Positions 25,787 through 33,322 of a DNA stretch of 64,000 nt are shown one piece after another (position 1 is the stretch's first letter; the number at the start of each line of letters is the position of its first letter). The notes beneath the pieces were generated by a model. The model ran no database searches. It had not been told where the DNA came from and worked only from the letters and a program-made list of their open reading frames with translations. This DNA is from an uncultured Flavobacteriaceae bacterium (lineage in GTDB: Bacteria; Bacteroidota; Bacteroidia; Flavobacteriales; Flavobacteriaceae): the NCBI GenBank assembly GCA_947500445.1, contig CANMSB010000024.1, positions 1 to 64,000 of the forward strand, given 5' to 3'. The position numbers and the translations under genes are program-made.

Positions 25787-26887
25787 TTAAAACTCGAACT
25801 TTAGCTGTACCGATACGGCATCTTTTTTTATGGGGGTACTTCCTTTTTCGGTATTGAGATTGGCCAAGGAGATGCCCAACAGGCGAACGGAGTTCTCCAT
25901 TTTTTCTTGGTATAACAGTTCTTTGGCGGTTTCTAAAATTAAGGTGCCGTCCGCAATAAAATAAGGAAGGGTCTTGCTTCGGGTCTGTAAGGTGAAGTCA
26001 CTGTATTTGATTTTCAATGTAACCGTTTTTCCTGCGATATCGGCCTTTTTCAGGCGTTTTTCGAGTTCTTGCGCGATGTGTTCCAAGCGTTCGAGCATAA
26101 AAATCTCGCTGCTGAGGTTTTCGCTAAAGGTCCGTTCCGCACCAACGGACTTAGGAATTCGATGCGGCTTTACAGCACTGTGGTGTATTCCGCGTACCAC
26201 GTTAAAGTAATGACGCCCACTTTTACCAAAGTGTTCTTCCAAAAACGCCAATGATTTTGTTTTAAGGTCCGTTCCGGTAAAGATGCCCAGGCGGTACATT
26301 TTGTCGGCGGTAACCTTTCCTACCCCGTAAAATTTTCGAATTTCCAACGCTTCCAAAAAAGCGATGACTTCCTCGGGGCCTACCGTTTTTTGACCGTTGG
26401 GCTTATTATGATCACTGGCGATCTTGGCAATGAATTTGTTGATGCTGATTCCGGCAGAGGCGGTCAAGCCGACCTCCTTAAAAATACGTTCCCGAATTTC
26501 TCTGGCAATCAACGTCGCCGAAGGATTTCCTTTTTTGTTGACCGTAACATCGAGGTAGGCTTCATCTAAAGAAAGGGGTTCTACCAAGTCCGTGTAGTCA
26601 AAAAAAATCGACTTTACCCGTTTTGAAATTTCTTTGTAACGGGCAAACCTTGGTTTTACAAAGGTGATATGAGGGCAGTTTTTTTTTGCCAAATAGCCGC
26701 TCATTGCACTGCGCACACCATATTTTCTGGCCTCATAGTTCGCGGCGGAAACGACCCCTCTTTTTTCACTGCCGCCTACGGCCACAGGTTTCCCTTTTAG
26801 GCTGGGATCGTCCAGTTCCTCCACCGAAGCGTAGAAGGCGTCCATGTCTACATGAATGATCTTTCGCGATAGCGGTTCGTTGTGCAT
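25787..26887 (-). CDS. dinB: DNA polymerase IV (Y family)
   Basis: A 366-residue translesion DNA polymerase. The catalytic acids lie in HVDMDAFYASVEE and PLSLDEAYLDVT. The thumb (NKFIAKIASDHNKPNGQ) and the little-finger domain are present, with a typical length. It ends without an obvious beta-clamp QLxLF motif other than VQLKFEF, which may serve. The ATG is only 28 bp from the divergent gene, and the -7 box is so close to it that the mRNA should be leaderless. Confidence 0.95.
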   Translation of the reverse strand: MHNEPLSRKIIHVDMDAFYASVEELDDPSLKGKPVAVGGSEKRGVVSAANYEARKYGVRSAMSGYLAKKNCPHITFVKPRFARYKEISKRVKSIFFDYTDLVEPLSLDEAYLDVTVNKKGNPSATLIAREIRERIFKEVGLTASAGISINKFIAKIASDHNKPNGQKTVGPEEVIAFLEALEIRKFYGVGKVTADKMYRLGIFTGTDLKTKSLAFLEEHFGKSGRHYFNVVRGIHHSAVKPHRIPKSVGAERTFSENLSSEIFMLERLEHIAQELEKRLKKADIAGKTVTLKIKYSDFTLQTRSKTLPYFIADGTLILETAKELLYQEKMENSVRLLGISLANLNTEKGSTPIKKDAVSVQLKFEF

Positions 26888-26911
26888 ACCACAAAATTAG
26901 GCTATATTTAG
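26880..26911 (+). promoter_or_regulatory. Promoter of the NAD(P)-binding protein gene, predicted leaderless
   Basis: TTG (26880-26882, inside the dinB start region), 20 bp, then TATATTTA (26903-26910). The ATG follows at 26916, so the transcript should also be leaderless. It lies back to back with the dinB -7 box. Confidence 0.55.
26892..26899 (-). promoter_or_regulatory. -7 box of dinB, predicted leaderless
   Basis: TAATTTTG on the minus strand, a perfect TAnnTTTG, ends four bases before the dinB ATG. Since transcription starts several bases after this box, little or no 5' leader is left. Confidence 0.6.
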
Positions 26912-26915
26912 CGGA

Positions 26916-27584
26916 ATGGCGAAACAACCAAAAACGGCGATATTACTCGGGGCTACCGGCCTTACCGGCGGCCATTTGCTACGGTTGCTCCTGGAGGACG
27001 GGCGCTACGGCCAGATCCGACTTTTTTCGAGACGGGCCATTGGCTTTGAGCATCCCAAGTTGGTGGAGTTTATAGGCGATTTGAAAAACTTGGCATCTTT
27101 TAAAAAGGACTTTGCGGGCAATGTCGTTTTTTGTTGTATCGGCACCACCAAAGCCAAAACTCCCGACAAAGACGCCTATCGCACTATTGATTTGGGCATC
27201 CCGGTAGCTGCGGCCGAATTGTGTAAGCAAAATGGCATCGACACTTTTGTGGTGCTATCGGCCCTTGGCGCCGACAGTAAGAGCGCTATCTTCTATAATA
27301 GGGTGAAAGGAGAGATGCAGGATGCGGTACAACGCTTGGGGCTTACGAAAACCCATATCATGCAGCCCTCCTTGATCGGGGGCGACCGTACCGAAAAACG
27401 TACCGGAGAGTGGCTAGGCAAACTAGTGATGAAGGGTTTGGACCGCCTTTTGGTAGGTCCCCTAAAAAAATACCGTACCATACACCCCCAAACCATTGCG
27501 AAGGCTATGGTTTGGGTGGCCAACCATCAGGTGGAGAAGCAGATCATTAAGTCCGACGAAATTTTTGAGATAGCAGCACGATGA
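26916..27584 (+). CDS. NAD(P)H-binding protein, HTATIP2/atypical SDR-like
   Basis: A 222-residue Rossmann-fold protein. GATGLTGGHLLRLLL at residues 12-26 is the glycine-rich dinucleotide motif, SRR near 40 suggests NADP, and FVVLSALGAD followed by YNRVKGEMQ holds the atypical-SDR lysine. Similarity is to the HTATIP2/CC3 group, small oxidoreductase-like proteins of uncertain substrate. It overlaps the CYTH gene by four bases (ATGA), so the two are co-translated. Confidence 0.85.
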   Translation: MAKQPKTAILLGATGLTGGHLLRLLLEDGRYGQIRLFSRRAIGFEHPKLVEFIGDLKNLASFKKDFAGNVVFCCIGTTKAKTPDKDAYRTIDLGIPVAAAELCKQNGIDTFVVLSALGADSKSAIFYNRVKGEMQDAVQRLGLTKTHIMQPSLIGGDRTEKRTGEWLGKLVMKGLDRLLVGPLKKYRTIHPQTIAKAMVWVANHQVEKQIIKSDEIFEIAAR

Positions 27585-28048
27585 TCGAAATAGAGCGTAA
27601 GTATTTAGTGCGTTCGGATGCGTACCGTAACGAGGCCAAAGCCCAAAAAGCTATGGAGCAGGGCTTTTTAAATACGCACCCAGATCGCACCGTACGGGTG
27701 CGAATAATGGGCGACAAAGGTTTTTTGACCGTTAAGGGAAGATCGAACAGTTCGGGAACTACACGGTTTGAATGGGAACGGGAGATTCCGTTGCAGGAAG
27801 CAAAAGCGTTATTGCTCCTTTGTGAGGAAGGGGTCATTCAAAAAATACGGTTTTACGTGCCCAAGGGAAAGCATGTTTTTGAGGTAGACGAGTTTCAAGG
27901 TGCCAATAAAGGTTTGACGGTAGCGGAGGTAGAGCTACAATCGGAAACCGAGGCTTTTGAGGTTCCGGAGTGGTTGGGGGCGGAGGTAACCGGTGATGTA
28001 CGGTATTACAATTCCCATTTGAGCAAACAACCTTTTGCTACTTGGTAG
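27581..28048 (+). CDS. CYTH domain protein (inorganic triphosphatase-like)
   Basis: A 155-residue CYTH protein. The N-terminal ExExK signature is IEIERKYL; further charged strands (RVRI, FLTVKGR, FEWEREI, EVDEFQG) line the tunnel that binds triphosphates with divalent metal. Proteins of this short type act as tripolyphosphatases or thiamine triphosphatases; cyclase activity is less likely. It overlaps the upstream NAD-binding gene by an ATGA. Confidence 0.9.
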   Translation: MIEIERKYLVRSDAYRNEAKAQKAMEQGFLNTHPDRTVRVRIMGDKGFLTVKGRSNSSGTTRFEWEREIPLQEAKALLLLCEEGVIQKIRFYVPKGKHVFEVDEFQGANKGLTVAEVELQSETEAFEVPEWLGAEVTGDVRYYNSHLSKQPFATW

Positions 28049-28084
28049 ACCTGAAAAAGAAACTATTGCTATACCTGCTATTTC

Positions 28085-28650
28085 AAAGTTAAAATGGTAT
28101 TCGTTGAAAGACTACACTTTAGGGCAAATCTTTGCTGGGAGTATTCCAAGCTACAAATCTTCAACAAGTGGGACGTTGCACTGGGCGGTCCGTAATTTTT
28201 ATGGATTGTAAAAAATGGCAATAACTTCGAAGTCGAGCCCGAGAATAAGAAAATCAAGGCAATGATAAAACAATATTTACGCGCTCGGAAGTCATTGCCA
28301 AAATCAAGAACTTCTTAAGGCCCGTTGCTAAAAAAGAATGCAATGGCCTTGTGTTTTACGCCTCCCGGAGCATCGCGGAACGTGCGGGCCCGAAGCCTAT
28401 GGAGGTTATCCCAAGTTACAGGAATCCGTCTGAAAAGTCGGTGGAAATATGATAAAAATCAAGCCTGAAAAATAGGGTTATCCGATTTTTGAAAGTGGAT
28501 ATTTATGATATTCCAATAGGCAAAAAAGAAATAATACCAATTGCTGAAACCTGAAGTCCAGTAGTTCGGGAAAAACTCGGCACTGCTGCGATCGCACAAC
28601 GGCTTGGCACCCTTGGCACTACTGTGATTCAATTATACCATTTTTGCTTT
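28085..28650. mobile_element. Possible decayed insertion with inverted ends and a broken reading frame
   Basis: A 566-bp segment bounded by AAAGTTAAAATGGTAT on the left and, inverted, ATACCATTTTTGCTTT on the right (14 of 16 matching). Inside is what looks like a wrecked gene: an open frame from ATG 28094 stops at TAA 28193, resumes to about 28318, and coding-like text shifts frame near 28255 and runs to TGA at 28450. I recognise no protein family, and the element may be a MITE-type repeat with captured gene debris. Confidence 0.35.
28258..28452 (+). pseudogene. Remnant of an unrecognised coding sequence
   Basis: The frame from 28258 to the TGA at 28450-28452 reads as 64 residues of protein-like composition (including IFTRSEVIAKIKNFL and GLVFYASRSIAERAG) but has no start codon and no ribosome site. 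The upstream half continues in another frame with an internal TAA at 28193. This pattern fits a decayed gene. Function unknown. Confidence 0.35.
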
Positions 28651-28768
28651 AAAATTACCCAAATAAAAAGCTGTGATTTTTTGTTTAGACAAAAAAGAAA
28701 ATTCAAGCATAGCAGTCACTACGGTCGTTTTTTGTTTTGAAGTATAAACGAAAAAGGGTAATTTTTAA
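28649..28768. repeat. Inverted-repeat element beside the decayed insertion
   Basis: TTAAAATTACCC and, inverted, GGGTAATTTTTAA bound about 120 bp of AT-rich DNA without an open frame. Size and location resemble the MITE-like element at 13287-13426, but the sequence differs. Confidence 0.4.
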
Positions 28769-28802
28769 TGGATAATTTTAAGGTAGAAAAGGTATTAAAC
28801 AG

Positions 28803-29198
28803 CTACCGTGCCAAAATACCCGGTTTATCGACAAAGGGGATTTGCTGTAAATTTTGTTCCCCTACGGTATGCTTTTCAAAAAGGAAGCGTTTTTCGTATA
28901 ACTTCCCGTCCGCATAAAAGGTCACAAAAAATTCATTGTTCAAACGAAGGACCTCTTCTTGGACCAATTCAATTTTTTCAAAGGATTTTGCCGCTACGAC
29001 ACCGATACCGTGTCGCATGGTGGACGTTTTTCTTTCGCCATCATAGCCTTTGGAAACCACCAGTACCATATCAATTTGAGACGTTCTATCGTTAATGATA
29101 ACGGCATTCCATTCCTTGTTCAGAAAATCATCGGTCCATTCCTGTACCAAAGCGACGTATACGTCCTTTACAATGGGGATTTCAATGTCTTTTTTCAC
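28803..29198 (-). CDS. Conserved hypothetical protein downstream of pheS
   Basis: A 131-residue soluble protein that I do not recognise by function. It begins at a GTG (29198), 8 bp after the pheS stop, so it is probably translated from the pheS transcript. It has no signal peptide, no membrane segment and no cysteines. Mixed charged and hydrophobic strands (NAVIINDR, DMVLVVSKGYDG, FFVTFYADGKLYEKRF) suggest a small alpha/beta fold. Its linkage to pheS is the only hint of role. Confidence 0.75.
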   Translation of the reverse strand: MKKDIEIPIVKDVYVALVQEWTDDFLNKEWNAVIINDRTSQIDMVLVVSKGYDGERKTSTMRHGIGVVAAKSFEKIELVQEEVLRLNNEFFVTFYADGKLYEKRFLFEKHTVGEQNLQQIPFVDKPGILAR

Positions 29199-29206
29199 GG
29201 TAAAAA

Positions 29207-30226
29207 TTAAAGGGCGCTCTTAAACTGTTCCAAAAAGCGAATGTCGTTTTCGCTCAAAAGACGGATGTCCGAAATTTGGTGCAACAACAATGCAATACGA
29301 TCGATTCCCATACCGAACGCAAAGCCCGAATATTCTTTTGAATCGATTCCGCAGTTGTCGAGAACATTGGGGTCTACCATGCCACAGCCCATGATTTCCA
29401 ACCAGCCGGTACCCTTGGTCATACGATAGTCGGTCTCGGTCTCCAAGCCCCAATAAACGTCCACTTCGGCACTAGGTTCCGTAAAAGGGAAATACGATGG
29501 CCTTAGCCTAATTTTTGACTTCCCGAACAGCTCGGTGGTAAAGAACTGCAAGGTTTGCTTCAAATCGGCAAAAGATACGTCCTTGTCAATGTAAAGCCCT
29601 TCTACCTGATGGAAGAAGCAATGTGACCTTGCGGAAATGGCCTCGTTACGGTATACCCTTCCCGGGGAAATGGTGCGTATGGGCGGTGTGTTGTTCTCCA
29701 TATACCGTACCTGAACCGATGAGGTATGGGTACGAAGAAGGATGTCGGGGTCGGTCTGAATGAAAAAGGTGTCCTGCATGTCCCGGGCCGGATGGTATTC
29801 CGGGAGGTTCAGGGCGGTAAAGTTGTGCCAATCATCTTCTATTTCAGGGCCCTCCGAAACGTTAAAACCTATTCTGGAAAAGATATCGATGATCTGGTTT
29901 TTAACAATGGAAATGGGATGGCGCGCTCCCAACGATACGGGTTCGCCCGGTCGTGTAAGATCACCGTAAACACTTTCCGCCTCTGAAGATTGGTCCAGTG
30001 CATTTTTAAGCTGGTTCACCTTTTCGTTGGCCGCTTTTTGTAGGGCGTTGATGGTTTGCCCAAATTCCTTTTTCTGGTCGTTGGCAACGTTCTTGAATTC
30101 TGCAAAAAAATCCTTCAAAAGTCCTTTTTTGCCCAGATATTTTATTCGGAAGGCCTCCAGGGTTTCCTTGGAATCCGTGGTAAATTGTTCTACTTCCGAA
30201 ATATGTTCTTTTATCTTATCAATCAT
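29207..30226 (-). CDS. pheS: Phenylalanyl-tRNA synthetase alpha subunit
   Basis: A 339-residue class II synthetase alpha chain that charges tRNA-Phe together with PheT, which is not in the window. I use the ATG at 30226, seven codons inside the open frame, because it opens the usual coiled-coil N-terminus (MIDKIKEHISEVEQF). Class II motif 2 is visible in RVYRNEAISARSHCFFHQVEG and motif 3 in GFAFGMGIDRIALLL. Length is normal. Confidence 0.96.
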   Translation of the reverse strand: MIDKIKEHISEVEQFTTDSKETLEAFRIKYLGKKGLLKDFFAEFKNVANDQKKEFGQTINALQKAANEKVNQLKNALDQSSEAESVYGDLTRPGEPVSLGARHPISIVKNQIIDIFSRIGFNVSEGPEIEDDWHNFTALNLPEYHPARDMQDTFFIQTDPDILLRTHTSSVQVRYMENNTPPIRTISPGRVYRNEAISARSHCFFHQVEGLYIDKDVSFADLKQTLQFFTTELFGKSKIRLRPSYFPFTEPSAEVDVYWGLETETDYRMTKGTGWLEIMGCGMVDPNVLDNCGIDSKEYSGFAFGMGIDRIALLLHQISDIRLLSENDIRFLEQFKSAL

Positions 30227-30244
30227 GGTACTACGGTAAAAGGG

Positions 30245-30252
30245 CAAATTTA
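30245..30252 (-). promoter_or_regulatory. -7 box of pheS
   Basis: TAAATTTG on the minus strand, a perfect TAnnTTTG, 18 bp before the ATG at 30226. A TTG at the -33 spacing is not evident. Confidence 0.6.
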
Positions 30253-30288
30253 AAGCTTTTGGTCCAGTACGGGGATATGTTCTACTTG

Positions 30289-32160
30289 CTAAATGGCCAC
30301 TTCATTAGTAACGTTCTTGCGTATCCATACCAAACAGTCCTCAAAATTGTCAAAAATATGGGCTTCGGGAATCAGATCGGGAATAATATCGATCCGTTCC
30401 ATCATAAAACGGGGTTGCGAAGGTACTTTTACCAAAAGGACTTCGACGCCGGCATTTTTCAAGGGAATTAGCATATCCTCTAAGGCATAGAGTCCCGATT
30501 GGTCCATATACCGCATTAGTCCCATACGTATCACAATGGTAGAGGCCGTATCGGGAACCTGCTCCGAAAGCATCTGAAAATCACTGGTGCTGCCAAAAAA
30601 TAACGGACCGTCAAGATGTTTGATAAACACTTCTTCACGAAGCTGTTCGGGAAAATCCTTTTCATCTTCCCAAACGGCCTCTTGCAACAAAGGCTTTACA
30701 TGGGAACGTTTGGCCGTAAGGTCGCCCATTTTTTTCATGAACATAAGACTGGCCAGTACCATTCCTATTCCAACCGCATAGATGAGGTTCCAGAAAGTTG
30801 CAAGCAACATGACCACAATCATGATGATGACCTCGGAACTTAATTTTAACGGTCCCAACCTTACGTCCTTGGGCATGGTGGAAATCGCTTTTAGGCCTTT
30901 GTAGTCCATCACACTGATACCGACCGTGAGCAATATTCCCGCCAACACGGCGGCCGGTATTTTGGAGGCGATAGGCCCCATCGCCAATAGCACGAACAAA
31001 AGGAGGACACCGGCGATCATTCCCGAGAGTTTCGTTTTTCCGCCGGAGTTAATGTTTACTACGGTGCGTATAGTAGCTCCGGCACCTGGTATTCCCGCGA
31101 ATATTGCGGCAATACTGTTCCCGATGCCCTGTCCGATCAATTCTCGATTGGGTTTGTGTTTGGTTCGGGTCATATTATCGGCCACCACCGAGGTGAGTAG
31201 CGAATCGATAGCGCCCAATAAGGCCAAAGTAAGTGCACTAAAAAAATAAGGGGCGATCATGCCCAGATTGAATTGCGTAATTATCTCTAGATGTGGCATA
31301 GGAAGGCCTTCCGGTATTTTTTCGATGGTACGGTAATCCAGTTTAAACCCGTAGGCCACTCCCGAAACCGCCAAAAGTGCGACCAAGGTACTCGGTATCG
31401 CCGTGGTGATCCGTTTAAAACCGATAACGATTACTATGGTGGCAAGTGCCAATAGCAATTCGATCCAATTTATGTTTTGCAATGCGTTGGGCAGCACCTT
31501 AAGCGCTCCCAAAACTCCTGAAGACGCATTGGATGCCAGATTTTGGGCTTCTTCCAGAATGGCGGCGTCATTAATTTCATCTGCTCTTTTAAGGGTGTTT
31601 TCAAAATCTTTCAAGGTTAGGGTGCCTTCCCCAGTTTCGTCTTGCAGGGTATTATCCAATAACGAGGCCTCTGCTCTGGTCTCGAATTGTTTTACAAAGT
31701 CCTGATCTTCCTTAGGGTAATAGCCGACCAAAGGAAGCAGTTGTGTGATGATGATGATCAGTCCGATGGCGGTCATAAACCCTGAAACCACTGGGTACGG
31801 AATGTAGCGGATATATTTCCCTAGCCCCAGGACACCAAGCCCCATTTGTAGGAGTCCCGCCAAAAGGAAAACGGTCAATATGGCCGGTAGCGCTTTTTCG
31901 ATACTACCATCGTTCAGGGCAATAATACTGGCAATTACGAGCATGCTTACTGCGGTCATCGGGGCGGTCGGACCGGAGATCTGGGTGTTGGTGCCCCCGA
32001 AAAGTGCGGCAAAAAAACTGATAAAGATCGCACCATAGAGTCCGGCACTCGGCCCTAATCCGGAGCTGACCCCAAAGGCCAGCGCTAGAGGGAGTGCGAC
32101 GATTCCTGCGGTAATCCCTCCAAAAAGGTCGCCCCTCACGTTCGAAAAAAGTTGTTTCAT
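30289..32160 (-). CDS. SulP family anion transporter, long form
   Basis: A 623-residue SulP/SLC26-type transporter with about 12-14 membrane helices and a C-terminal STAS domain (from about residue 500, with MGLMRYMDQSGLYALEDML). The N-terminal FGVSSGLGPSAGLYGAI and FGGTNTQISGPTAPMTAV are family signatures. Residues about 150-225 hold an unusual hydrophilic, acidic, helical insert between membrane segments, absent from its neighbour at 33323. The substrate could be bicarbonate, sulfate or another anion. The cluster with carbonic anhydrase favours inorganic carbon. Confidence 0.9.
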   Translation of the reverse strand: MKQLFSNVRGDLFGGITAGIVALPLALAFGVSSGLGPSAGLYGAIFISFFAALFGGTNTQISGPTAPMTAVSMLVIASIIALNDGSIEKALPAILTVFLLAGLLQMGLGVLGLGKYIRYIPYPVVSGFMTAIGLIIIITQLLPLVGYYPKEDQDFVKQFETRAEASLLDNTLQDETGEGTLTLKDFENTLKRADEINDAAILEEAQNLASNASSGVLGALKVLPNALQNINWIELLLALATIVIVIGFKRITTAIPSTLVALLAVSGVAYGFKLDYRTIEKIPEGLPMPHLEIITQFNLGMIAPYFFSALTLALLGAIDSLLTSVVADNMTRTKHKPNRELIGQGIGNSIAAIFAGIPGAGATIRTVVNINSGGKTKLSGMIAGVLLLFVLLAMGPIASKIPAAVLAGILLTVGISVMDYKGLKAISTMPKDVRLGPLKLSSEVIIMIVVMLLATFWNLIYAVGIGMVLASLMFMKKMGDLTAKRSHVKPLLQEAVWEDEKDFPEQLREEVFIKHLDGPLFFGSTSDFQMLSEQVPDTASTIVIRMGLMRYMDQSGLYALEDMLIPLKNAGVEVLLVKVPSQPRFMMERIDIIPDLIPEAHIFDNFEDCLVWIRKNVTNEVAI

Positions 32161-32196
32161 GAGTATGTTGTTTGCTACTTGTGAATATACTCTTTT

Positions 32197-32310
32197 TTAA
32201 AGAAAAAGAACACCAATGCCGGCCATGACCGCAGTGGATAAAACAAGGAAAAATGAAATTATGGGGGCATGGTTTTTATAGGGCCTATACAGGCCGGCCG
32301 GCCGTAACAC
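32197..32310 (-). CDS. Candidate small single-span membrane protein
   Basis: An open minus-strand frame runs from the carbonic anhydrase terminator to TAA at 32199-32197. From a GTG at 32310 it gives 37 residues, ending in a 20-residue hydrophobic helix (ISFFLVLSTAVMAGIGVLFL), 36 bp before the SulP start. There is no ATG before the helix and no clear ribosome site, so this could be chance. Small one-helix proteins do accompany some transporters. Confidence 0.3.
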   Translation of the reverse strand: MLRPAGLYRPYKNHAPIISFFLVLSTAVMAGIGVLFL

Positions 32311-32381
32311 CAGAAATGGTATAATCTGGAAGTTGTAAGTGGCGCGTTGGTATACCTTTGGTCCCGAGTCGGTATTAAAAA

Positions 32382-32400
32382 AGAGCGCATATAGCGCTCT
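32382..32400 (-). terminator. Intrinsic terminator after the carbonic anhydrase gene
   Basis: AGAGCGC / GCGCTCT stem with a 5-nt loop and T-runs on both strands. It follows the carbonic anhydrase stop by about 40 bp on the minus strand. Confidence 0.75.
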
Positions 32401-32442
32401 TTTTCATTAAGTGTTTGAAAGCGCATTCTAGCGCGTAAATTT

Positions 32443-33069
32443 TTATACGAAGGTCACCTTACCATTCTGTATATCGTACATGGCACCTACAATTTTGATA
32501 TCCCCGTTATCTTCCATTTCCTTGAGTACCGGACTTATTCTTCGGGTCTTATCAATGGTCAATTGTACATTTTTTACGGCGACTTCGTTAACAAAGTCAA
32601 TATTTTTGGAATTGCGTAAGCTGGTATCCGAGGGATTGCTTACCGCTTCTACCGCAGGCCTGATCTTATCGAGCAGAATAGTCAAGTTCCCCAATCGGGC
32701 ATCATCGCAGGCTCCTTTTACGGCACCACAGGCCGTATGTCCCAAAACAACGATAACCTTGGTACCCGCGAGTTTACAGGCGAACTCGATGCTTCCCAAA
32801 ATATCTTGGTTGACAATGTTTCCTGCGACCCTGGCACTAAAAATATCGCCAACACCCTGGTCAAAAATAAGTTCGGCGGATACCCGCGAATCGATACAAC
32901 TTAGAATGGTCGCAAAGGGATATTGCCCAGAAGCGGTATCGGACACTTGTTCCAATAGATCGCGTTCTGCCGTTTTGTTATGTACAAAACGTTCGTTTCC
33001 TTCCTTTAACAATTGTATGGCAATATCTGGCGATATGGCCGCTTGTTTTTCTTTAGTAAGTGCTTTCAT
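32443..33069 (-). CDS. Beta-class carbonic anhydrase
   Basis: A 208-residue beta carbonic anhydrase that interconverts CO2 and bicarbonate. Zinc ligands Cys58, His111 and Cys114 are in LSCIDSRV and GHTACGAVKGAC; the Asp60-Arg62 dyad is present. No signal peptide, so it acts in the cytoplasm. It lies between two SulP transporter genes on the same strand, which suggests joint handling of bicarbonate, although a terminator separates it from the second transporter. Confidence 0.94.
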   Translation of the reverse strand: MKALTKEKQAAISPDIAIQLLKEGNERFVHNKTAERDLLEQVSDTASGQYPFATILSCIDSRVSAELIFDQGVGDIFSARVAGNIVNQDILGSIEFACKLAGTKVIVVLGHTACGAVKGACDDARLGNLTILLDKIRPAVEAVSNPSDTSLRNSKNIDFVNEVAVKNVQLTIDKTRRISPVLKEMEDNGDIKIVGAMYDIQNGKVTFV

Positions 33070-33322
33070 CTGTTAATATTTATTGTTTTTTAATGGTCAG
33101 ATGTAATTCACCAATAATCATTTCGGTTGGTATCAAGAATTGTTATGGCTCATTTCATCTGTTTAAAATTTTGTAGTTTGCTGAAAATGAAGAAACTAAA
33201 AATTTCTGCACATTCAGTAATTCGCATAAACTTATTTTAATCATCTCGGTAGGGTATGCTTAAAAAAGTTTATGCTCATTTCATAATTAAAATTTTAGTA
33301 CAACAATGGCATTTGAGATGGA

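Noticed and set aside
32480-33076. Plus-strand open frame of 198 codons
   Set aside because: Antisense to the beta carbonic anhydrase gene with intact zinc ligands.
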